Of a stretch of DNA of 64,000 nt, positions 54,266-63,784 are shown one piece after another. A program made the translations under genes and the position numbers. Each line of letters starts with the position of its first letter. Positions within the stretch are counted from its first letter, which is position 1. This stretch comes from Acidisarcina polymorpha. Lineage in GTDB: Bacteria > Acidobacteriota > Terriglobia > Terriglobales > Acidobacteriaceae. The stretch covers positions 6,194,116 through 6,258,115 of the forward strand of contig NZ_CP030840.1 of the NCBI RefSeq assembly GCF_003330725.1, written 5' to 3'. Below the pieces are notes generated by a model. That model was not told the DNA's origin. It saw only the letters and a list, made by a program, of their open reading frames with translations, and did no database searches.

Positions 54266-54712
54266 ATGCGCGGTACCTGTCTCTTCGCACTGCTTGGAAT
54301 CCTTCTATGCGGCGGCGCCTCTGCCGTCGCCTCCTCGCATTTGACTTGCGTGAATTCCTACAACGTGCCCAATACCACGCCGGTTGCCTTCAATTTCGAC
54401 GTGCAAGTTCAAAGCTCTAACTCGGGCGGTAGCGGGGGAGGCGCAGCCAAGGCGGTCTCCAGCCTCGTAGTGGTTCTGCCTTTGAACTCCACCTATGCGG
54501 CGCTCTATCACCTTGCTTCGAACAGCCTGCACAGCTCGTCGTGCGTCTTGACCGAGAATCCGAACTCCTCGACCAGCATCGAGATAACGATGAAGGATGT
54601 GACCTTCCCTGAGCTCAAAATGCTGAGCGGGGCGTATTTCACCAACGATGTCGCGGGACCGCTCATTCAGCTCACGATTGCCTACGCTTCAATCTCCACA
54701 CAATTCGACTAG
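54266..54712 (+). CDS. Small secreted protein, possibly Hcp-like
   Basis: A 148-residue protein with a clear signal peptide (CLFALLGILLCGGASAVA). The mature part contains SSNSGGSGGGAAKAVSSLVV followed by alternating strands ending SIEITMKDVTFPEL. This resembles the Gly-rich loop plus beta-barrel order of Hcp-type tube proteins, but here it is exported by a Sec signal and no type VI genes are nearby. Two Cys (LTCVNS, SSCVLTE) could form a disulfide. The family assignment is tentative. Confidence 0.5.
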   Translation: MRGTCLFALLGILLCGGASAVASSHLTCVNSYNVPNTTPVAFNFDVQVQSSNSGGSGGGAAKAVSSLVVVLPLNSTYAALYHLASNSLHSSSCVLTENPNSSTSIEITMKDVTFPELKMLSGAYFTNDVAGPLIQLTIAYASISTQFD

Positions 54713-54752
54713 AAGCAAAACGGTTTTCAGTCTTGCGAAGTACGGGGAATAC

Positions 54753-54766
54753 GTCCACTTGTGGAC
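54753..54766. promoter_or_regulatory. Perfect palindrome upstream of the ADOP permease
   Basis: GTCCAC-TT-GTGGAC is a perfect 14-bp inverted repeat lying 136 bp before the permease start. It fits a dimeric repressor site; no regulator gene is adjacent. Confidence 0.4.
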
Positions 54767-54901
54767 ACATAGCTAGCGGGCCCGGACGGATTCTCGCCGG
54801 GGTACTCCGCTTGAAATTCGTAAGCAATTTTGAATCCTTCACTTAGCAATACCCACCTTTGGCCACTCTCGTGCTCCACTTTCCTGGAGTATGGAGAAAT
54901 C

Positions 54902-57364
54902 ATGAACGACCTGATCCATCATCTGCGGTTCGCCATTCGCCAGCTACGCCGCAACCTCGGATTTTCGCTGACGGCCATCTTGACCCTCGCGATCGGCATT
55001 GGCGCCACCACCGCCATCTTCTCTATCTTCTATGCGGTCCTGCTCCGTCCGCTTCCCTTCCCCGAACCGGAACGGCTGGCCAAGGTCAGCGTCCTGGCCT
55101 TCCCGGCCAACTCCGAACCGCAAGCCGTCGGCGCGCCCGATGATGTCTCCTATCCCGATTTCTTTGACTGGCGTACACAGAGCCATAGCTTTGAGGCGCT
55201 GGCCTCCTATCACGAGTTGAATGCGCCGGCGAGTCCCAACGGCTCCGCCCGCATGGTTTCCGGGCTCGCGGTTTCGTCCGACTTCTTCCAGGTGCTGGGC
55301 ATACATCCTGAGATCGGCCGCGAATTCACTCGAGAGGAAGAGAAGGCTGGGAACCGGAGCGTCATCCTCAGCCACGAATTCTGGACGTCGGACTTCAACG
55401 CCGCACCAGACATCGTGGGCCACTCGGTGAGGATCTATGATGAACCGTACACCGTGATCGGGGTGATGCCGAAGGCCTTCAGCTTCCCCATCGAATCCCC
55501 CTCGCCAAGCTTTTGGATGACCCCGGCGCGGGATGCGGAGGGTGACGGCCCGTCGACAACGCAACGTGGATGGATGCAGCTCTCGGTGATCGGCCGGCTT
55601 AGACGCGGGGTAAGCCTGGACCAGGCGCAAGCCGAGATGACCGCCATTCAAGCGGGTTTGGCGGAGCAGTATCCAACCGACGACCTGAACAATCGCGCCG
55701 CCCAAGTGGTTTCTGAGGCGGAGACTGTGGCAGGCGATGCCCGTCCCGCGATGCGGATCCTGTTTGCCGCAGTCTCGGCCCTACTGCTGATTGCGTGCGC
55801 CAACGTGGCCGGCCTCTTGCTCGCCCGCGGCTCTGCACGCCAGCCGGAACTTGCGGTGCGGGCGGCGCTTGGCGCCAGCCAGAGCGAGATTGCCTTGCAA
55901 TTGCTCACGGAATCGCTCTTGCTCGCTCTGCTTGGCGGGGCCGCGGGAACAGCGCTCGCCATCCTCATGCTGAAAGGGCTGCTGCATTTCATCCCTACCG
56001 GAGTTCCTCGCGTCGGCGACGCTTCGATCGATGGCATCGTGCTGGCCTTTGCGCTCGGGGTGTCGCTGCTCACCGGCGTTCTCTTTGGCCTGCTCCCCGC
56101 CCGGCGTCTCTCTCGCCTCGATCCAGCGCTCGCGCTGCGCGATGGAACTCGCACCTCAACCAGCGGGCGCAAGCAACATCGGCTGCACTCCGGGCTGGTA
56201 GTGGTTGAGACTGCGCTCGGGCTGGTGCTGTTGGTGGGTGCCGGGTTGCTGATCCGCAGCTTCCTTCACATCCTCTCCGTCGATCCGGGTTTCCGTCCCG
56301 ATAATGTCTTGACCTTCCGGGTCGGCTTGTCCCCGAAGCGTTATAAACAAGACGCGGATTCCCTCAACTTCTACCGGCAGCTGTTGACGAAATTGCAGGC
56401 GCTGCCGGGGGTCGAGTCGACGACGGCCGGCTTTCCGCTCCCGCTCAGCGGCAGCAACATCAACATCAGCTTCGATATCGAGGGGCGCCCCCATGCGCCA
56501 GGAGACTCGCCGGACGCACAGGTAAGCATCGTCGAGCCGTCCTTCTTCCACACTCTCGGCATTCCAATCCTGAAGGGGCGCTCGTTCTCTGACGCCGAAG
56601 ACCAGCCCAAGGGCAGGCCGGTGGTGATCGTGAACCAGGCATTTGCGCGCAAGTTCTTTCCCGGCGAGGAGGCCCTAGGCAAACGAATCCAGCCGGGGTT
56701 GACCGGCGACGACGGGAAGAAACCAATGCGGGAGATCATCGCCATCACGGCGGACGTGAAGCGCTCCGGCTTGACCGACGAGGTGCGACCGGAATATTAC
56801 GTTCCCTATGCGCCCGCGAACATCACTACACCCTACTTCGCTCTTCGCGTAAAAGGTAGGCCGATGGACTTCGTGAACTCAGCGCGGCTCGCAGTGGCGT
56901 CGCTTGACAAGGACGCCCCTATCTATCGAATTCACGCCTTCGACGAGTTGCTCGCGCTCAATACCGCGCAGTCCTGCTTTCAAACAATGCTCTTGGCTGC
57001 CTTCGCGGCGATCGCGCTGCTGCTCGCCGGGATCGGTCTCTATGCCGTGCTTTCCTATATGGTGGTGCAGCGAACTCACGAACTGGGTTTGCGCATGGCG
57101 CTCGGGGCGCAGCGCCAGAATGTGGTGAAGTTGATCCTGAACCGCGGCATGGTGCTGGCACTGCTTGGCGTCGGAGTCGGCTTAATCGTGTCCGCCGGAC
57201 TAACGCGTTTTCTGAAGAGCCTGCTCTATGAGGTGAAGCCGCTCGATGCAGTCACCCTCTTTGTCGTGGTAGCCGTGCTCTTGCTGGTATCGGCAACCGC
57301 AAGCCTTATTCCCGCGATTCGGGCGGCAAACCTTGATCCGATGGAGACGCTACGAGACCAGTGA
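54902..57364 (+). CDS. ADOP-type duplicated ABC transporter permease
   Basis: An 820-residue permease with two copies of the MacB/FtsX unit, the layout known as acidobacterial duplicated orphan permease. The first unit opens with MNDLIHHLRFAIRQLRRN and LTLAIGIGATTAIFS, has a periplasmic domain (residues about 50-280) and three helices. The second repeats this, ending RAANLDPMETLRDQ. The family usually lacks a partner ATPase in the same operon, as here. GGAG lies just upstream of the ATG at 54902. The substrate is unknown; related MacB proteins export peptides and drugs or act as mechanotransmitters. Confidence 0.92.
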   Translation: MNDLIHHLRFAIRQLRRNLGFSLTAILTLAIGIGATTAIFSIFYAVLLRPLPFPEPERLAKVSVLAFPANSEPQAVGAPDDVSYPDFFDWRTQSHSFEALASYHELNAPASPNGSARMVSGLAVSSDFFQVLGIHPEIGREFTREEEKAGNRSVILSHEFWTSDFNAAPDIVGHSVRIYDEPYTVIGVMPKAFSFPIESPSPSFWMTPARDAEGDGPSTTQRGWMQLSVIGRLRRGVSLDQAQAEMTAIQAGLAEQYPTDDLNNRAAQVVSEAETVAGDARPAMRILFAAVSALLLIACANVAGLLLARGSARQPELAVRAALGASQSEIALQLLTESLLLALLGGAAGTALAILMLKGLLHFIPTGVPRVGDASIDGIVLAFALGVSLLTGVLFGLLPARRLSRLDPALALRDGTRTSTSGRKQHRLHSGLVVVETALGLVLLVGAGLLIRSFLHILSVDPGFRPDNVLTFRVGLSPKRYKQDADSLNFYRQLLTKLQALPGVESTTAGFPLPLSGSNINISFDIEGRPHAPGDSPDAQVSIVEPSFFHTLGIPILKGRSFSDAEDQPKGRPVVIVNQAFARKFFPGEEALGKRIQPGLTGDDGKKPMREIIAITADVKRSGLTDEVRPEYYVPYAPANITTPYFALRVKGRPMDFVNSARLAVASLDKDAPIYRIHAFDELLALNTAQSCFQTMLLAAFAAIALLLAGIGLYAVLSYMVVQRTHELGLRMALGAQRQNVVKLILNRGMVLALLGVGVGLIVSAGLTRFLKSLLYEVKPLDAVTLFVVVAVLLLVSATASLIPAIRAANLDPMETLRDQ

Positions 57365-57510
57365 CGACCCAAAGGGTTCCATTTATGCACTGTTGGTTTG
57401 AGTGGGGATCGCTAAATTCAGGAGAGCAAACAGCCGCCGTTCAAGGCCAGATTTGAGGAACCCAGCCCTACCTAAGCCACCGAGAAGGATGTTTTCGGGT
57501 ATCTACAGCA

Positions 57511-59055
57511 TCACCTCTTCCCGTTGGACTCGTTGCCGTTTGACCAGGAGCCAATGCGGTATTCGCGCACATAGCCGGTGGATTCGGTCGAGACAGTCAC
57601 CTGGAGGTTGCCGCTGGCGTCGCAGGTGTAATCTTCCTTGACCATAAACCCCTGTGGAGCGGCAAAACGCTCTACCGTCTGAGCGGCAAGGTCCGTCTCC
57701 CGCTGCAGATGACGATCGAAGGGGAAGAGGATCTCATCCCACTTGGTAATTTCGCCGGTCGGCTGGCCTTCGGGATCCAGGTGGGTGCATTCCAGGTAGC
57801 GGAAGTGGCCGATATTGTGGGCGGGCTGATAAGCGCGCATGCGGTGCAACGGGGGCTCGCCGGGAGACGGCAGTTTGGCGCCGCGCGGGAAGATGAGGTC
57901 GAAGGTTATATTGCGGCCGTCGTCGGACTCGCGCCACAGGCCAAAGTTTTCAGTGAACTGCTCGTTCAACCGCTCCGCCTGGGTGCTGGCGCGGATGGCC
58001 AGGCCGACGGCGCTGGCGGAGCGCATGTAGGCGGAGCGCTTGACCCGGCGGCCGAAGGTTTCTTTCAAGACGCGGGCGACCGGTGGAAGCTCCGATCCGC
58101 CTCCGGTCACATAGAGGGTGTCGAGCGGGTATTGCGGCTGGCTCTCGAGCAGATCCTCGACTACCTTGCGGGTAGATTCAATCAAAGGGCGGCAACGTTC
58201 GTAATAAACATCGACAGGAACCGTCACCTCTGGCCAGCCGGGACGAGCCCGTTCGAGATCGATGGTGAGCTTGCGGGTGTTGGGATTCAGCGACTCCTTC
58301 TTCTCGCGGCATTCTTCGAGAAGCTGATGCAGCTCAAACGAAGTGAGTGAGCTTGCGGGAGTTCCGGAGAGTTCGAGTGCCAGATTGGCGAGGATGGTGT
58401 CGAAGTCTTCCCCGCCAAGATTCGGTATTCCATCCGACGCGATGACGGTGTGTTCCGTCTCGCCGACGGCAACGAGTGAGATGTCGAAGGTGCCGCCGCC
58501 AAGGTCGTAGACGGCAAGCCCGCTGTTTCCCCGGCCCTTACGCTCGCCGCTGTTGCGATGAGCGAATTCGAGCGCGGCCGCGGTGGGCTCATTCAGCAGG
58601 CCGAGCACTTCGAATCCGGCGATGCGGGCTGCCTCTTCGGTCAGGAAGCGCTGGTTGCTGTTGGCGTTGGCAGGAACTCCGAGCATGGCTTCGAGGACAT
58701 CGTCCGGCGGAACGCCGAGGTTGGAGCGCTCGCGCAGTTCTCGATGTAGTGCGGCCATGGTCTCTTCCAGCAGCAGCTTCAGCGGCAGGTGCTGCCCATC
58801 TATTTCAATCTGAGTATGAGGTCCGGCACTGCGGAGCGAACGCTTCAGCGAGCGAAGGACACTCCACTCCGGTTCATTCTGGCGGGCAACGGCTTCCCAG
58901 CCATAGAGCCGCATCTCGCCTTGAACGGCGACCGTAGGAGGAAACCAGTCACGAACTTCGCCATCCGGCGTTTCGAAATTGACTAAGGGGAAGTTGCCGC
59001 GATCGGAAGCCGCCACCACAATGCGGGTGGTTCCGAAGTCGATACCTATTTTCAT
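57511..59055 (-). CDS. Hsp70-family protein without lid domain
   Basis: A 514-residue Hsp70 relative. The actin-like ATPase part is complete: phosphate 1 GIDFGTTRIVV, NEPTAAALEFA, phosphate 2 YDLGGGTFDISL and the adenosine motif VTGGGSELPPV. After about residue 370 only a short beta-type region remains, and the helical lid and EEVD-like tail of DnaK are missing. It resembles HscC-like stand-alone Hsp70s. No J-domain or nucleotide-exchange partner is next to it. The 146-bp gap to the convergent ADOP gene contains nothing I can name. Confidence 0.88.
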   Translation of the reverse strand: MKIGIDFGTTRIVVAASDRGNFPLVNFETPDGEVRDWFPPTVAVQGEMRLYGWEAVARQNEPEWSVLRSLKRSLRSAGPHTQIEIDGQHLPLKLLLEETMAALHRELRERSNLGVPPDDVLEAMLGVPANANSNQRFLTEEAARIAGFEVLGLLNEPTAAALEFAHRNSGERKGRGNSGLAVYDLGGGTFDISLVAVGETEHTVIASDGIPNLGGEDFDTILANLALELSGTPASSLTSFELHQLLEECREKKESLNPNTRKLTIDLERARPGWPEVTVPVDVYYERCRPLIESTRKVVEDLLESQPQYPLDTLYVTGGGSELPPVARVLKETFGRRVKRSAYMRSASAVGLAIRASTQAERLNEQFTENFGLWRESDDGRNITFDLIFPRGAKLPSPGEPPLHRMRAYQPAHNIGHFRYLECTHLDPEGQPTGEITKWDEILFPFDRHLQRETDLAAQTVERFAAPQGFMVKEDYTCDASGNLQVTVSTESTGYVREYRIGSWSNGNESNGKR

Positions 59056-59121
59056 GTCACTTCTAGTTTAGCGTGGGTCACTAAGCCCTGCCCCGTTTGC
59101 CATTCGACCCGAAGCCGCACG

Positions 59122-59252
59122 ACAGCCAGCATTGGAGATTGGCATGCGCCAGCATCGCGGACCGTGCAGGCTGACGCGCCGTGAACTCTGCACTCAGCTT
59201 CTTCCGCAAGACCTATGCATGAACACGTCGGTGTGAAGGCTTCCCTCCGAAT
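59122..59252 (-). pseudogene. Decayed fragment of a phosphate acyltransferase gene
   Basis: Bases 59122-59160 match 62650-62688, the last codons of the intact acyltransferase gene (HANLQCWL), with about two mismatches. Bases 59217-59248 match 63249-63280 (GSLHTDVLMR) with about four mismatches. The roughly 550 bases between these blocks in the intact gene have shrunk to about 56. It is a recent copy with a large internal deletion. The rest of the 415-bp gap (59056-59470) shows an AT-rich stretch near 59320-59350, perhaps the promoter of the next gene. Confidence 0.65.
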
Positions 59253-59470
59253 CCCAAGCCCGAAACAACAGTTGCAATTGAATTGGTTTCGGGAGATCTA
59301 AATCAAATTTCTGGAGTAATCTTAACCCGGTAACTTTAATTAGAGTGGCATAGAGTGCGCATGCCACCTTGCGCTACGTTGCACTTATGTTGTCGCTGCC
59401 TTCTGTCACAGTTTCCCCCTAAACAGCCTAGCCACCGGACCATCGCCTCTCCAGGAGGACAGGAGGAATT

Positions 59471-62400
59471 GTGAACACCTGCCTTTCATGCACTCGAAGA
59501 GGTGCTCTCCTTGCTGGACAACTCCGTCTGCACCTCTTGCCGGTTTTGTGCGTCTTTTTGCTTGCGCCTGGGATTCGCGGCTCCGCCGCGGCCGGCACCG
59601 CGACGACGTTGGCGGTTACCTCGGGCGGAAGCGCGACAACCACGGTAGCTGCTGGCAGCGCGATCACCTTGACCGCCAAGGTCACTTCCGGAGCAATGGC
59701 GCTGACTACGGGTCAGGTGAACTTCTGCGACGCCAGCGTCCCCTATTGCACGGACATCCATTCGCTGGGAACGGCACAACTGACGAGCGCCGGAACGGCA
59801 ATAATGAGGCTCATTCCCGGGATCGGCAGCCATAGCTACAAGGTGGTTTTTTCGGGAACGATTGCTTATTCGACGAGCTCCTCAGCTGCATCTTCGCTGG
59901 CGGTGACCTTTGCAGGACCATATACCTCGGCCACAACGTTCACATCGAGCGGCAATCCAGGTGGCTACACCCTGACCGCCTCCGTGGTCGGTTCCCCCCG
60001 GAGCGCCACGGTTGCGCCGACCGGGGTGATTTCGTTCCTCAACACCACCAGCAACAACCAGGTGGTCACGACCGCAACGCTGACACCAAGTGCACAGCCG
60101 TTGAGCTACAGCATGCCCGATCCCGGAGTCTACATTCTCAATCCCTCCGCGATGGTTACCGGGGACTTCAACGAAGACGGGAAGCCGGATCTTCTTCTGA
60201 GCGGCATTGATTCTAATTTTCAATCGAGTGGTTTCGCTATGGCGCTGGGGAACGGGGACGGGACATTCACCCACTCTACCGTCGCGAACATCACCGAGAA
60301 CGAGACTGTTATGGCGGTGGGCGATTTCAATCAGGACGGACACCTGGATGTGGCTGCCCTGGGATCGTCGGGACTCACCATACTGCTGGGCAACGGCGAC
60401 GGGACATTTAACAATAACGCGATTGTGGTCACGCCATCGGTCCCGGAGTATGCGCTCTGGGTTGCGGGAGATTTCAGTGGCGACGGCATCCTCGATCTGG
60501 CTTACACGAATATCCCGCTCCCGGGGGTGACGGTTTTGCTGGGCAACGGGGACGGAACGTTCGCCGCCCCCATCACGGGAACAACCGCTCCTGCCGATGG
60601 CGCCCTTGTGACTGGAGACTTCAATGGAGACGGCAAACTCGATCTTGCTTTGAGCAGTCCCGCAAATGGTACGATCACAGTTCTACTCGGCCAGGGGAAC
60701 GGAACGTTTGTCGCCGCCGCTCCGGTCAGTCTCGTTAATGCCGATCCGATCGTGACCGGTGACTTCAATGGGGACGGGAAGCTGGATCTGGCTGCGGCTA
60801 GCTCAGATCAGACCCTTACACTTTAAATTGTGACAGTGTTTCTCGGCAATGGCGATGGGACTTTTACTCCATTACCGGCGACGATTCCCAGTAACACTGG
60901 AGGACGCCCGATTGCGGTCGGAGACTTCAACGGCGACGGCAAAGCCGACCTGGTTCTCTCGAACGATGATACTGAAGGCCAATACGACCTTGCCACTGAA
61001 ACAGTTCTGCTCGGCAAGGGGACGGAACCTTTTCCGTCGGCTCGGTTTCCGGCCTTGTCCCCGCGAGAGTGAATTTACTCGCAATAGCCGACTTCAACGG
61101 AGACGGCCTTTCCGATATTGCTGTTAGTAGTGACTATGATGCAGAAGGGCCGGATGTTTTAATTGGGCAACTGTTTCCCGCTACGGCTACGGCCAGCAAC
61201 GTTTCCGTGGCAGGCACGGGAACACAGCAGGTCACGGCGAGCTATCTGGGCGATAGCACCTACGGCGCGAGCGCCTCCAGCGCTGCAGCCCTGTACGGGA
61301 CGCCGAGTGCGGCGATCACCTTTGTGGTTCCAAACCATACCTATGGCGACCCGCCATTTACCGTCTCAGCGACCTCGACCTCAACAGGGGCGTTCACCTA
61401 TTCGGTGCTAAGCGGGCCGGCAACCCTAACGGGTTCGACCGTCACTATTACGGGGGCCGGCATGGTTGTGATGCAGGCTTCGCAGGCCGCAGCGGAGGGC
61501 TACGCGGCCGCCACGCAGAGGGCGTCGCTGACCGTAGCCTCCGCCCCGCTTACCGTCATTGCCAACAATCTGGCGCGCGTCTTTGGAGCGTCCAATCCTA
61601 CCTTCACCGGATCCGTGACCGGCGCGGTCAATGGGGATACGTTCACTGAAACCTTCTCCACCACCGCGACGATCAGCAGCATTGTGGGAAGCTATCCTAT
61701 CGTGCCGTCGGTCACCGGCGCCAATCTCGCCGACTACACGGTAAACTCCACAAATGGCACTCTCGCCGTGTCGCAGGCGGGAACCGCAACGACCTTCGCG
61801 CTTTCGAATGGCAACACGAGCCTGACCGCTACAGTGGCCTCGTTGACCAGCGGGATCCCCACTGGAACCGTCGCCTTCTACGAAGGCCAGATGGAAGTCG
61901 GCAGCGGCACCCTCGCGAATGGAACCGCGTCTTATACCGCGAGCGCCTTGCCCTCGGGCGATGTGGTGGTGAGCGCCCAATACAGTGGCGACGCAAATTT
62001 CACCCAATCGGCATCGCCTCCCATTCTGGTGTTGTCGGTGGTTCCCGCGAACACATCGGTGACCGTAGCGAACGCCGGCAGCGTGGTGGACCAGGTGAAC
62101 CTCACTCCGGCCCCTGGCTATACGGGCACAGTACAGCTCTCGTGCAGCGGCCTGCCGCAGAACTCGTCCTGCGACTTCCAACCGGCCTCGGTTGCCTTCA
62201 CCGGTAGCACCAGCTCGAGCAGTGCTTCGTTGACCATTCAGACAGGAGTCAGCAGCAGCGCGGCGGTGCAACATCCGCATTCGGACGGCCGGGAAGGTCC
62301 AGCCGGCACACTGGCAGCGGTCTTCTGGGCACCTGGTCTTTTCCTGGCAACTTTCGTGCGGCGCAGGCGCAGCGTCCGCACTCGTGCCGGTAAGCTTCTT

Positions 62401-62580
62401 GTGCTGGCCTTCCTGCTTTGCGGCATGGGCGCGGCGTTGGGCGGATGCGGCGGCGGGTCCTCCTCCACCAATCCCGCTCCTACGATGCAAACTCCCGCCG
62501 GGACCTATACGGTTCAGCTAGTGACTTCAGGACCAGGCGGCTTTTCACAGACCGCGAGCCTGAATCTCACCGTTCAGTAA
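59471..62580 (+). pseudogene. Secreted FG-GAP/Ig-like/MBG protein, broken twice
   Basis: An exported protein of about 1,037 residues. It has an N-terminal signal region (LLPVLCVFLLAPGIRG), an Ig-like domain and at least seven FG-GAP/VCBS repeats (LLGNGDGTF, DFNGDGKLDLA). These are followed by an MBG-like domain (LARVFGASNPTFTGSVTG), another Ig-like domain and a C-terminal segment with a hydrophobic helix and TPAGTYTVQL. The GTG start has GGAGGAATT upstream. An in-frame TAA lies at 60824-60826, and the frame is lost in a G run at 61018-61021, where one extra G would restore GDGTFSVGSVSG. With two lesions it is most likely a real pseudogene; the downstream pieces have no proper starts. Confidence 0.85.
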
Positions 62581-62647
62581 GCACGGTCAGCAGCCCGCTA
62601 GTGCTTCCTTACCGAAACAAGCGGCAACTGGGTTGGACAAAGCCGCC

Positions 62648-63628
62648 CTACAGCCAGCATTGGAGATTGGCATGCACCAGCATCGCGGCCACGGCGCAGG
62701 AGGCGACTCGGGATTCGGGCAAGTCGGCGCGGCTGGTAAGAATGATCGGCACCTTGGCTCCGAGAACGATGCCGGCCAGATTGGCTCCTCCTAGATATTC
62801 AAGCTGCTTGGCTAACATGTTGCCGGACTCCAGATCAGGGACGAGCAGAATATCGGCTTCTCCGGCAACCGGGGATTTCAGGTGCTTCACCAGCGCGGCT
62901 TCTTTGCTGACGGCGGTGTCGAAGGCGAGCGGTCCGTCGAGAATGGCCCCGGTAATCTGGCCGCGGTCGGCCATCTTGCAGAGGGCCGCGGCGTCGAGCG
63001 TCGAGACGATCTTAGGATTCACGGTCTCGATGGCCGACATGATCGCTACCTTGGGCGTGGCAATTCCGAGGACGTGCGCCAGGTCGATCGCATTCTGCAC
63101 GATGTCGATTTTGTCTTCAAGGGTGGGATAGATGTTGATGGCCGCATCAGTAATCAGCAAGGCGCGATCGTAGAGCGGCACTTCAAGGATGAAGACATGG
63201 CTGATGCGGCGGGAGCTCCGCAGTCCGCCTTCCTTCTGTAGAACGTAGCGCATGAGGACGTCGGTGTGGAGGCTTCCCTTCATCAACGATTTGGTGACTC
63301 CGGTTCGACATAGCTCGGTGCTCTTGATCGCTGCTTCCTGTTCCGTGAGTACGTCGACGATTTCATGAGCATCGAGGTCGAGATGGAGACGATCGGCAAT
63401 GATCTTGATTTCGCGCCGGGCGCCGATGAGCACGGGATCGATCAGACCGGCGGCAGCGGCCTCAAAGGCGCCGGCGAGGGCGACATCGCTGCATGGCCAG
63501 CAAACCGCGACGGGGATAGGCTCGCGCTTCTGGCAATCCTCGATCAGCGCGCTGAAGAGCGCCGGAGAAAGCGATTCGGGACGGTGCGACTTAGATCCGA
63601 AAATCGAGCCTGGCAGGAAGGTGTTCAT
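62648..63628 (-). CDS. ptb: Phosphate acetyl/butyryltransferase family protein
   Basis: A 326-residue enzyme of the phosphate acyltransferase group, which converts acyl-CoA and phosphate to acyl-phosphate. It has VAVCWPCSDVALAGAFEAA, ALLITDAAINIYPTLEDKI, LVPDLESGNMLAKQL and GAKVPIILTSRADLPESR. The TDAAINI and DLESGNML signatures favour the Ptb branch, but acetyl- and butyryl-type enzymes are hard to tell apart. AAGGAGACAGC precedes the ATG at 63628. No adjacent acyl kinase is visible. Confidence 0.85.
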   Translation of the reverse strand: MNTFLPGSIFGSKSHRPESLSPALFSALIEDCQKREPIPVAVCWPCSDVALAGAFEAAAAGLIDPVLIGARREIKIIADRLHLDLDAHEIVDVLTEQEAAIKSTELCRTGVTKSLMKGSLHTDVLMRYVLQKEGGLRSSRRISHVFILEVPLYDRALLITDAAINIYPTLEDKIDIVQNAIDLAHVLGIATPKVAIMSAIETVNPKIVSTLDAAALCKMADRGQITGAILDGPLAFDTAVSKEAALVKHLKSPVAGEADILLVPDLESGNMLAKQLEYLGGANLAGIVLGAKVPIILTSRADLPESRVASCAVAAMLVHANLQCWL

Positions 63629-63784
63629 GCTGTCTCCTTGGAACGATGGTGTCAGCATACTCCGCGGGCCGCTGTGATTGCGGTCACAAGAGAATGGATT
63701 CGTCGATCAAGTGAAGGCCATCGAGCATTCTGGCGGTAGAATAGGCGCGTAGCAAAATCGAATTCATACCGAGGTTCGATCGCA

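Noticed and set aside
61426-62490. A 354-codon minus-strand open frame opposite the FG-GAP protein
   Set aside because: The sequence is low-complexity Arg/Ala/Gly and is explained by the repeat gene on the other strand.
62578-62613. Hairpin GTAAGCAC...GTGCTTCCTTAC between the FG-GAP and acyltransferase genes
   Set aside because: The loop is long, the outer stem is imperfect and there is no T run, so a terminator call is not supported.
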